A stretch of 64,000 bases of DNA from the NCBI GenBank assembly GCA_963383645.1, contig OY726573.1, positions 14,423,989 to 14,487,988 of the forward strand, written 5' to 3'. Of the stretch, positions 43,506 to 55,500 are shown piece by piece. A program made the position numbers and the translations under genes. Positions within the stretch are counted from its first letter, which is position 1. Every line of letters begins with the position of its first letter. This stretch comes from Muscardinus avellanarius. Its lineage: Eukaryota > Chordata > Mammalia > Rodentia > Gliridae. The notes beneath the pieces are model-generated. The model was not told the origin of the DNA, did no database searches, and saw only the letters and a program-made list of their open reading frames with translations.

Positions 43506-46500
43506 TCCACATGGCCAATAGGAAACAACCCCAAAATGAGACCCTGGAAGTATCCCAGATACACAGGTGTGGGATTATAAGATTTTAGAGACTGTTCCTC
43601 ACCATGGAGACCTAGAGAGAGGGCTTCTGGGAGAACGCGGTCACCACTATCAAACAAGGAAGCATCGCTAAGCCTCAGGGGACAGAGGGGCCGGAGCATG
43701 TCAGAGGCACCTGAGTCAGAAGGAGAGTGGCTGTGCAGCCCGCCGTTCCCGGAGGTGGCTGGCTTCATGTGCTGAGGCAGGAGAGGCAGAATCTGGGTGG
43801 AGATGAGGGGTCAGTGTGGTTGCCTAGTTAAAAACATCAAATAGCCGGGCGTGGTGGCGCACACTTGTCATCCCCGCGCTTGGGAGGCAGAGACTGGAGG
43901 ATCGCACAGGTTCGAAGCCAGCCGCGCTGGCTTAAGAGACCCTGTTTCCAAATAAAAAGTATAAAATAGGTCTGGGAGTGTAGCCTGGGGGTAGAAGGGC
44001 TTTCAGGAACTCCAGTACCACCAAAAAAAAAAAAAAAAAAAATCAAATAGGGCTAGGAATATAGCTCAGTGGTACAGTGCTTGTGTGAAGCCCTGGGTTC
44101 TAGCACAACACTGGGAAACAAAGCTCAGTAGCCAAAGAAAAGAGAAACAGGTCCAGAGAAGGGTTTGCTTGTCTGTGTGTTTTGCAGACAGGGAGGCTGG
44201 GGACATCTGTCTTCACTGCAGTATTATTTTGGAAAAGCTTAGGGGAGAGCTTTTCTCTGCAGTGCATGTGAGCAGCCACCAGATGGCGCTCCAAGTCCTA
44301 AGAGCCACGGTTTCCGGGACTTTGTTAGCAAAATAGATAAAACACTAACAACTACTACTACTACGACTTCTCCTTCTCCTCCTCCTTCTTCCTCCTCCTC
44401 CTCCTTCTTCCTCCTCCCCCCTCCTTCTTCTTCCTTCTCCTCCTCCTCCTTCTTCCTCCTCCTCCTCCCCCTCCTCCTTGTCCTCCTCCTTCTTCTTCCT
44501 CCCCCTCCCCTCCCCCTCCCCCTTCTTCTTCTTGTCATTGGGATTGAGCCCAGAGGCATTCAACCTCCAAGCTTCACCTCTAGCCCTATTTTTAAATTTC
44601 TTTTGAAAAATAATTTTTATTTAATTTTTATTGATTTTATTCATATTGTTAATATGATTAAAACTTACATACTATATTATATTTAAATATGGTGTAAATC
44701 ATATTTTAATATTTATAATAATATTTTAATATTTATAAATTGATATCATTTAAATATTACATTATTTTAATAGTATAATTCATTTTATTCGTTTTATTTA
44801 ACTTTTGTTTTGGAAAGGGTCTCGTAAGGCTGTTGAGTTTTACTACTTGTCGAGGCTGTTCTTGAATCCGTGATCCTCCCGTCTCAGCCTCTCAGGTACT
44901 GGGATTACAGGCGTGTGCCACCACGCCTGGCTGTAACACTAACTTGTAAGCACGTGCCAATTACATACACTTAATATCACGCAAAAGGCCAACATCAAAG
45001 CAGTTAAGTTTCAAGTTAGAAGAACATAATTTGGTAATTTTCTGCTATTTGCTAAACTGAATCCATGGCCCTCTGTTGACAACAGTTTCTGAACCCCCAC
45101 AGCAGTTTCTAAACCCCCAGGCCTGGCTGGTGCTTATCCGAGGGGATGTCCCTCCGGCCCCTCAGCTCAAACCCAGACCTGGGTGTCCTGCTCCCAACAA
45201 GGACCATCTCCCACCTCCAGAAAGAGGGTGGCCTGCTCCCCGGGGCCTCGGCCCTGCCTCTGTTACCTTGATCTGTGGGAGAGTGGGTTGTTCAATCTCC
45301 TCACTGGGGTGGACACATAACTAAATACATGCAGGGGAAAAAAAGTATAGGGGGGAAAAAAAACCCCACAAGATGTTCGGTTTGTTCCTTCTCGATCTCT
45401 CTGAAGTCACAGGAGCAGAGGAAGAAATAAAAGAGGCCAGAGATGAGAGAGATACGGCCTGGGAAGGGGGCTGGGGTACCCATACTTCAGAGAAAGCCAA
45501 CACCGGCCAAGATGGCAGCCTCTCAACGGGGGGGGGGGCGCCAGGCAGAGACACAGCAATTGGGAGGGGCTGGGGCTGAGCGAAGAGGGCAAGGGGTGCC
45601 TGGCACACACGCCAGCTGTGCGGAGACACCGGGACCATGGGCGGGCGGTGCCAGGGGCCCAGAACTACTGGGCAGTGTGAGGCCCATCAGCCCCATGGCT
45701 CAGGGCTCTCCCTCCCAGGATGCCTGCCTCCCAGGCTCTAAAAAGAGAAACATTACGGGCTGGCAGATCCCAGGTGCCACTTGGGAGGCGTACGGTTTAA
45801 GGCCCTGCGGCCACCCATCTAAGCTGCCTCTGTTAACCCTGGACTCCTTCTCTCTGCCAGGCTGTCCCCGGCCTGGGGATGGGGCCTGGGCAGGCTGTCT
45901 CAGAGGGAGCAGGCCCTTTGCATAGAGGGCCTCCAGAGAGGCCAAGGCATCCCAAAGAAGAGTGGGCGAGGCTCAGGATGGCTCTGGGGACGGAGGCTGA
46001 GGTCATCAACAGTGAGGGTGTGAATTGTGAAGTGTGACCAGAGCCATGGAAGTAACGGGCCAGGCACACGGAGGTCCAAAGAGCAGCCCTGCTCTCCAGG
46101 CTCTGAGCCTCGTTCAGGAGCGCCCAGCCGGATTACCCAGTGACTGGCTTTTTGCTTGTTTTTCTTCTTTCTTTCTTTTTCTTTTCTTCTCAGTACTGGG
46201 TTTTGAACCCGGGGTATTCTTCCTCTGAGATACACCCCCGTCCCCATTCCCCATTTTATTTTGAAACAGGATCTCACTAAATTGCCGAGGGCTTCACTAA
46301 GTTGCTGAGGCTGGCCTCGAACCTGCGATCCTCCTGTCTCAGCCTCAAGTACAGGCGTGAGCCATCAGGCCCGGCTGCCCAGTGAGGGGCTTGTTGCAAG
46401 GTGTAAGGACATGACTGCATGCCCTCTCTTTGTCTTTGGCCTGCAGGAATCTCCTACCAGCGGCTGGTGAGGGCTGAGCAGGGCCTGCCCATCAGGAGTC

Positions 46501-49500
46501 ACCGGAGTTCCACTGTGTGAGTGTTCTTGGGGAGGGAAACAGACAAGGGCCTCCCGCGCTTTCCCAGCCCCTCTACCCAGCACCCAGCATTTCCCCATCG
46601 GCGCACCCCCTCCCACCCCAGCCACCAACCAACAGACTTGAAGAGGACCAGGGATGCCCAGGAATTCCTGATGGTGCTTTATGTATAGCTGCTTTTTTCC
46701 CCCTCTGGAATCTTCCTTCAGACTCTTGAAAGGGGTCTGCATCAGTCTTGCTAGGTGCTAGCACACCTTAATTCATCCTTGCTTTTCAGAGGAGGAAACT
46801 GGAGCGCAGAGAGGCCAAGTAACTTCCCCAAGGTCACACAGCTAGTGAGTGCCAGAGCCAGGACTTGAACCTCATCAGTCTTACTCAAAGGCCCCTGTTC
46901 TGTCCACGGTGTCTTTCCTGTTACTATAAAGAGCATTTTCCAAGCTCTTTTGACCAGGATTTGCAATAGAAGAGACATTTCATGTGATAGCCTGACCGAG
47001 GAGGGGCAGAGAGAGAGAAAGGGAGAGAGATCATGAAATTTTCATGAACTCTCAATGAATTCTGTTCTATGCTATTCTATTTATTTATTTATCTATTTAT
47101 TTATTTATTTATTTTTGGTGGTACTGGGGGTGGAACCCAGAGGCTTTCTACCTCCGGGCTATACTCCCAGACCCATTTTATATTTTATTTGGAAACAGGG
47201 TCTCACTGAGTTGTTGAGAGCCTCACTCACTAAGTAGCTGAGGCTGGCTTCGAACCTGCGCGACCCTCCTGTCTCCGCCTCCCAAGCGCGGGGATGACAA
47301 GCGTGCGCCACCACGCCCGGCTATGCTATTTATTTAAATAACACTTTCTTGTGATTGCTCAAACCCAGTTCATGACCCGCTCCTGGGTCCCCGCCTGCAG
47401 TTTGAAAAGCACTAGAAAGGCCGCGGCCCTCCTGAGGACCTTCCGGAGGTCTGGGATATGCGGGGGGGCCATCTCACCTTGACACATTGGAAGCCCAGGG
47501 GCGCTGGGCTCCACCAGCTAGGAAATTATCGCTGCCATTCTCCGCCCATTCTTCTCTCTCCACCGCCTCAGGGATTTGCTTCTAATTCACACCCCGGCGC
47601 AAACACTCCTTGAAACGCTTGCGGTTGCAAAACTTCTAGGTAAAAACAGGGGAACCAAAAAATCCTGTGGTAGGCGTGCACAGCAGTCCCCAGTGATCTG
47701 TGGGGGAATCCATTCCAGGACACACAGCGGATGCCCGCAGCCATAGATAGAATAGAACCCTGTATATGTCTAGAACTTTCAGCTTTAATTTGAAGGAAGC
47801 GCTTCAAGGCATATCCGGATTGTCAGAACTCTTGTGCTTTGGGGCCATTATTAAGTAAAATAAGCGTTGCCTGAACACAAGCACCATGATACTGCAATGG
47901 CTGGTCTGATTATTGAGAAAGCTGCTTGAGTGACCAACAGGCGGGTGGTATATACAGAGTGGAAACACTGGACAAAGAAATTCTTTATATCCTGAGTGGG
48001 ATGGAGCTGAACTGCCTGGGATTTCAGCATACTGCTCAGAATGGTGTGCAATTTAAAATTTATGAATGGTTTATTTCTTGAATTTTTTTTCTTTTCTTTT
48101 TTGCAGTATAGGGGATGAAACCCAGGGGCATTCAACCTTCGAGCTATATCCCCCAGCCCTATTTTTTATTCTTTATTTTTGAAACAGGGTCTCACTGAGT
48201 TGCAGAGGGCCTCACCAAGTAGCTGAGGCTGTCCTCGAACCGTGATCCTCCTGTCTCAGCCTCCAGAATGCTGGAATGACCTGGCTTCTGGTTTTGTATC
48301 TCACACAGTGGTGCTCGGCACACGGTGCTGGAGGAACCAGTCAAGTGCTCATCAAGGGGGAGGGCTCAGACAGGTGCCACTTATGAAAAAAGAAATCAAA
48401 ACATTTCTCTCCAATTGTTGGAGACGCTGTCCTATCTCTGAACCCTGACTACAGAGTGAACTTATAGCCATGATACCATGATGACTCAAATTTGCTTTGA
48501 TATCACGGAGTCACAGAAGGCTTGGCACGGGGGAATTGAAACGGCCTTGTGTTCTTAACTATTATCAGCTCCTCGGGGTCCATGATCCTCTTAACTTTTG
48601 GGTATGTTTGGAAGTTTCTGTAATAAATAAATGTAAAAACACCAGCAAGAAAAGAAATCCAGGTATCCAATGGGAAAGGAGATGAAGGCGGCTGAGCACA
48701 CACCCCCTTCCCAACCCAATGGTCTAATTCAAAATGATGTCCCAAGCTGGGTGTGGTGGCACAGGCTTGTAATCCCAGCATTTGGGAGGCTGATTTGCGG
48801 GGATTGTGGTTTGCGGACAGCCTCGGCTACTTAGTGAGGCTGTTTGCAACTCAGTGAGACCCTGTTTCAAAATTAAGAATTAAAAATAGGGCTGGGGTGG
48901 GGTGTGGCTCGGAGGTAGAATGCCTCCGGTTTCTATCCCCAGTACTGAAAAAAATAAAAATAAAAATTAAGGCAGGAAGGCATGATAAGGCTGCTATAGG
49001 AGGTTCACAGGTTCAAGGCCAGCCTCAGCAACTTAGTGATAGCCTCAGCAATTTAGTGAGGCCCTATTTAAAAAAAAAAGGTGAGAGGCTGGGGGTAGAA
49101 TGCCCCTAGGTTTAATCCTTAGTACAAAAAAAAACAAGGAAAAAAATTAAGGGAAATTTTACTTTAAAAATTTAGCTCAATTTTGAGCCGAGCATGGTGG
49201 CGCACCCTTGTAATCCCAGCATTTGGGAGGCTGAGACCAGAGGATCGCGGTTCGTGGACAGCCTCAGCTACTTAGTGAGGTTCTCTGCAACTTAGTGAGA
49301 CTCTGTTTCAAAATAAAGAATAAAACACAGGGCAGAGGGTGTAGCTCAGAGGTCAAATGTCCTTGGGTTCCATCCCTAGACCCGCAAAAAAAAAAAAAAA
49401 ATTAAAATTAAATAAAAAATTTTAAAATATAAAAAATTAAAATTTAGCTCAATTTTGAAAAGGTCTTTGAAACCAGCTGCAAAATATTCAAACCACAAGC

Positions 49501-52500
49501 AAGCGGCCCTCAGAAATGAGGTCCTCCAGTCCTCATCCTCTCCCCTGCCTCCTGTGGTTGCTTGCTGTCACAAGGCCTGGGCCTCAGCGGAGCTGAGCCT
49601 CAGGGGCAGGAGTGTACGGCTGCGTTTTGGCCTGCTGCCCACCCCCAGACCTCAGAGCCAGTCCTCTGTGTTCCTAGCACCGTGCTGTTGTTGAACCCAG
49701 CGGAGGTACAGGCCGAGTTCCTCGCCGTGGCCAACAAGCTGAGCGCTCCGGTGCACTCGCCCCACAGCACCTACACCACCCTGCTCCTGCATGCCTTCCA
49801 GGCTACGTTTGGGGCCCACTGTGACTTCCATGGCCTGCATGGCACACTCCAGGTACGGGCCTGGGGCCCTGGGGCTCTGGTGGGGCACTCCTCCAGAGAG
49901 ACACAGGCCCCTCTCTGCTGCACCTCAGTGGCAGGCTCCCCATCCCTGGAAACCCAGCAGGACAGGGGCCGGAGGGCGGGCCTCGATGGGCAGATCCTGG
50001 CTGAAGTTAGTGACACCCTGGGCTCATGCCACGGAATGGGAATGAGCATGGCTAGAGGGCCCAGCCTCCCGTCATGGCTGTGTGGCCGGTCAGCTGCGTG
50101 ACCCTGGGCAGCCCCTTCCCCTCTCTGGGGTACACTGAAGACCGCTGAGATCTTCCAGGCTCTGCTTCTGACCGTCTCCTGAGAGGAGACAGGATGCAGG
50201 GGAGGCCCTGCTCCCTGGCCAGCCGTGGTCGAGGTGGGCAATGAGGTTGAGGTACAGACCGGTGGCTGCTGCCTGTGGGGAGCCCTTGGACAGGAGCAAG
50301 CCTTGTCTCCCCCCGGGCTTTCAGTCCAAGACCTTGGCAGAGCTTGAAGACATCTTTGCGGAGACGGCTGAGGCCCAGGAGCTGGCGTCTGGCATCGGGG
50401 ACGCAATAGAGGCCCGGCAGTGGCTCAGGACCAAGCTGCAGGCGGTGGGAGAGAAAGCTGGCTTCCCTGGGGTCTTAGGTGAGGCTCTGGGGAGAGGGGG
50501 CTCTCTCTGCTTCTCCTATCACCTGTGCTAGCCCTGGGGGTGCAGGTCAGTGGGCCACGCAGGGGCCCAGGTTCCCCAGCATCGTTCTGTGACACCCTTT
50601 CCCAGGGCACTGTCCCCATCTACGGGTGCAAGACGTGAGTTGGCAGCTCGCAGACAGGAAAAGACAGGGCTTGCCGGGGCCACGGGGCTTGGTTGTCTCA
50701 TGGACGGTACTGCAGAAGCCGTCCACGCCACTTCTGCACACAGCCCTGTGGGCCCCCACCCGTGTCACATGGCTCCGTCTTGCCCCAAAGGAGCCTGGGA
50801 AATGTCCTCGCTACAAGTCTCCTAACCATAGAATAAGGGAGACAAACTCTGAGCCACAGTTAGCAGGCCCCGTGACGGCAGTTCTCATACAAACCCTCTA
50901 AGATGCTTCGTTTTTTCTTTTTCTTTCTTTTTTTCTTTTTTCTTTTTTGTGGGTCTGGGGATGGAACCCAGGGGCATTCGACCTCCGAGCTACAACCCCT
51001 GCCCTATTTTTTATTCTTTATTTTGTTTGTTTATTTATTTATTTATTGGTGGTACTGGGGTTCCTGGAAACCCTCTTATCTCTGGGCTACACTCCCAGAC
51101 ACCTATTTTTTTATATTTTTATTTGGAAACAGGGTCTCTTAAGCTAGCGAGGCTGGCTTTGAACCTGCGCTATCCTCCTGTCTCCGCCTCCCAAGCGCGG
51201 GGATTACAAGCATGTGCCACCACGGCCGGCTTTATTCTTTATTTTGAAACAGGGTCTCACCGAGTTGCGGAGGGCCTCGCTAAGTAGCTGAGGCTGTCTG
51301 TGAACTGCGATCCTTCGGTCTCAGCCTCCCGAATGCTGGGATTATAAGCGTGCGCCACCACGCCTGGCTCTTCCGAGACGTTTCAATTCTGGCGGGAGGT
51401 GGGGGGGGCAGTGGTTCATGCCTTTTATCCCAGAGACTCAGGAAGCTGAGACAGGAGGCCAGTTAGCAAGATTTTGTCTCAAAATAAAAGAGTCTGGGGA
51501 TGTGACTAAATGGGAGAGGTTTCGCCTAGCATGAGCAAGACCCTGGATCCAGTCTACTTGTTATCCATTTGCACATGGTAGATTGGGCCTCAGAGGCTAT
51601 GTTTAGATCTCACCCACACAGCTAGTAAAGACCGTATCTACGTGCCATGCTCCAAAGGAAGGCCCGCCGGCTGGGAGCCAAGCATCCCAGCTCTAACTTA
51701 GCTTCTGCCCATGCAGGTGTGTGTCTCCTGCCCGTCCTTCCCAAGTCTGGCCCTTTCTAAGGCAAGGAGGCCGAGCTGGTCATTCTCCAAGGCTCCTTCC
51801 TAGCCCTCTTCTCCTGCTCTTACAGACACCGAAAAACCCGGGAAGCTGCACACCATCCCCATCCCGGTCGCCAGGTGCTACACCTATAGCTGGGGCCAGG
51901 ACAGCTTTGGTAAGGAGCCGGCTGGGCCCCGGGGTGCCTGTCCCCCACATTGCCGACCTTGCTGCCTCCCCCCGGATCTGTCTGCGCCGTCCCCTCCCAC
52001 CCCCGGGGCAGCATTAGGAGTCCCAGGCTGGCCTTGACCCACCCCTGCAACCTGCTCCTACTCGAGTCTGCGGGAGCCCACTGCCCCTCCAAAGGGATGG
52101 AGGGTCACTCACCCAGACAGTGCCCTTCCCTGTAGACATCTTACAGGAAATCCTACTCAAGGAACAAGAGCTACTGCAGCCAGGGATCCTGGGGGATGAT
52201 GAAGAGGAGGAGGAAGAGGAGGAGGAGGAGGAGGAGGACTTGGAGACTGATGACGGGCATTACACAGAGAGGGACTCGCTGCTCTCCATAAACTCTTTGG
52301 TGTCCCGGGACTCCACCCTGTCCCTTGCCTCCTCCAAGGCCTCAGGGCCGGCGCTGTCCCGCCAGCTACTGACCTCCTTTGTCTCCGGCCTCTCTGATGG
52401 CGTGGACAGCGGCTACGTGGAGGACAGCGAGGAGAGTTCCTCCGAGTGCCCCAAGAGACCCGGCAGCCAGGAACGCCGGGGCCACCGCCAGCACGGGCAG

Positions 52501-55500
52501 AAGTTTAACAGGATCTATAAGCTCTTCAAGAGTACCAGCCAGCTGGTTCTGCGGAGAGACTCTCGGGGCCTCGAGGGTGACTTGGACACAGCCCTGCCTC
52601 TGAGGCGGGCAGGGAGTCTCTGCGGCCCCCTGGACTGCCCGGCACAGCTTCCCTCCCGGGCCCAGCGCTCGCGCTCCCTGCCCCAGTCCAAGCTGGGCGC
52701 GCAGCTGCCCGACTGGGTCCTGGCCCCTGCCTCCCGCTACCAGCGCCGCCGCCCCTTTCTAAGTGGGGACGAGGACCCCAAGGCTTCCACGCTGCGGGTG
52801 GTGGTCTTCGGCTCCGATCGGATTTCAGGGAAGGTGGCTCGGGCTTATAGCAACCTCCGGTAAGAGCCGTCGTGGCGATTGCTCCGGCCCGTGCAGCTGC
52901 GTGGCGAGGCCGGTGGAATCCAGGGATTAAGATCCGACAGCGTCCAAGGGTTTGATTGTTACATCTTCTTCTCATCAGGAAGCTGGAGAACAATCAGCCG
53001 CTCCTCACACGGTTCTTCAAGCTCCAGTTCTTCTACGTGCCAGTGAAGAGAAGCCACAGGACCAGCTTGGGTGCCTGCCCAGCACCCCTGGGCCAGACGT
53101 CTCCGCTCCCCACAGACTCCCCGAGGCACCCGAGCCCGGCAGTAAGTCCCCCGCCCTGGGCCAAATGGGGCAGCAGGTGGACACGAGTGGGTTCCAGGGC
53201 CCTAAAGAGGGCTGGCCGCAAGTCCAAAGCCGTCACCTGCATCTCTCCTTCCTCCTGCCTGACTCACGCCAGGTCCCTGCCCTGCCGTGACTTGGGCATG
53301 TCCTACTGCCACTTGGCGGAGGCTGAAAGCTGCCATACCTCTCCAAGGGCAGGGAAAAACTCAGCTTGGGACTGCAGGTGCAGCTGGGCCTTGCAGTAGG
53401 AAGGGCCGGCCTCCTGGGTAGCTGGGAATGACTCTCGTCCCTTGCCCCAGGAGCTGGGCACTGTCCCGTGGGAGGAGAGCACCAACGACATCTCCCACTA
53501 CCTCGGCATGCTCGACCCCTGGTACGAGCGCAACGTGCTGGGGCTCATGTACCTGCCCCCTGAAGTCCTGTGCCAGGTAAGTGACCTCTGGGGCGGCGCG
53601 GGGCCCACGGGCCGCTGTCACACACCCTCACTCGGAGACTCTGGGTTCGGGGGGTCCTGCTTGAGGCCTCAATGAAGGGTTGGAGTTGGCTTGTAAAGAA
53701 CGGAGAGGACAAGTGAGAAGCAGGGCACTGGGGTCCAGAGCTGGGAGGGGGGTTTGCAGTGACAGGCCAGGGATCCTCAGGGCAGACCAGGGACCTTACA
53801 TTTCAGCTCTGTCCCGAGCCCCTGGTCTCCAGCTTCCAGCTCTCCTCGCCCCTGTTCTCTCTGCCTTTGAGCTTGTTTGCCCTGCGTGCGTGTGTCTGAC
53901 CCTCTCTTCCTCTCATGGCCTCTTTCCCTCTGGCTTGGCTCCCGCAACGCACCGGCCACAGCATCGGGCTGAATCCCGACCCCTGGAAGGCGCCCCTGCC
54001 CAGCTGCCCATCCTGGCCGACATGCTACTCTACTACTGTCGCTTCGCCGCCCGGCCGGTGCTGCTGCAGGTCTACCAGACAGAGGTAGGTCCGCCCCGCC
54101 AGCCCCTTCCCTGCAGGCCCTCGCCCCCTGCGCGGGCGGTGCTGGAGGAGCGCGGTGGGCTCCGCAAAGGTCCGCACTGATGCATGCACGGTTCCTGCCC
54201 TCTCCAGCTGACCTTCATCACTGGTGAGAAGACCACAGAAATCTTCATCCACTCCCTAGAGCTGGGTCACTCGGCTACCACGCGAGCTATCAAGGCTTCT
54301 GGTGTGTACTGTCCGAGCTCAGTGGGAGATGGTGGGGAGGCAGAGCCCTGGAGGAGGGGCTAGTGGAAGGCGGAGCCCTGGGGAGGAGGCCCAGGCAAGA
54401 CCGGGCTCTGGGAGGAAAGGTGTGGTCCTGGGAGGAGGGGACGGAGGTGGGGCCCGGGGGAGGGGCTAGAGGAAGGCCAGGTGCTTAAGAGGAGGGACCA
54501 GGTGGTGCCCTAGGAAGGTGGGGGCCACAGAGAGGTGGTGCTAGAGGGGTGTGGCTCCCGAGAGGAGGAGCCCAAAGAAGGTGTGGCCCCAGGGAGGCGG
54601 GGCCTGAAGGAGGCAGGCCTGGGGGAGGGGCGGTGGAGGGGCGTGGCCTGAAGAGGTATGACCCCCCAGGGAGGCGGAGCCTGAGGAGGAGGTAGGGCCA
54701 GCGGGAAGCAGGCCTGGGGGAGGGGTCAGAAGGAGGCAGGGCCTGTAGAAGATGTGGCCCCAGGGAGGCGGGGCCTGAGGAGGAGGTAGGGCCAGAGGGA
54801 GGCAGGCCTGGGAGGAGGGGCAAAAAGGGGCGGGGCCTGAAGGTGTGGCCCCAGGGAGGAGGGGCAGCGGGAGGCAGGTCTGGGAGGAGGGGCTAGGAGA
54901 GGGGGGCCACAGGGCCCTGAAGGCGTGGTGGCGCACGCTTGTTATCCCAGCACTTGGGAGGCTGAGACAGGAGGATCGCAGAGGTTCAAAGTCAGCCTCA
55001 GCTACTTAGTGAGGCTCTCAGCAATTTAGTGAGACCCTGTTTACAAATAAAGTATAAAACAGATCTGGGAGTATAGCCCGGAGGTAGAAAAGCCCCTGGG
55101 TTCCACCCCCAGTACCACACACCACCAAAAATAAGTAAATAAATAAAAACAGAATAAAAATAAAAGCCGGGCATGGTGGTGCATGGTTGTAATCCCCGCG
55201 CTTGGGAGGCCGAGACAGGAGGATTGCACAGGTTCAAAGCCAGCCTCAGCTACTTAGTGAGGCTCTCAGCAACTTAGTGAGACCCTGTTTCCAAATAAAG
55301 TATAAAATAGGTCTGGGAATATAGCCCGGAAGTAGAAAAGCCCCTGGGTTCCACCCCCCAGTACCACAAAAAAATAAAAATACAAATGAAATGAGGGAAC
55401 GAGAGTGCGTCTGTGTGTGGCACAGGTCCTGGCAGCAAGCGGCTGGGCATCGACGGTGACCGGGAGGCCGTCCCTCTAACACTACAGATTATTTACAGCA

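Noticed and set aside
53577..53961. Extra PIK3R5 exon within coding intron 11
   Set aside because: The joined phases of exons 11 and 12 already match the known protein, and no second acceptor/donor pair adds conserved residues.
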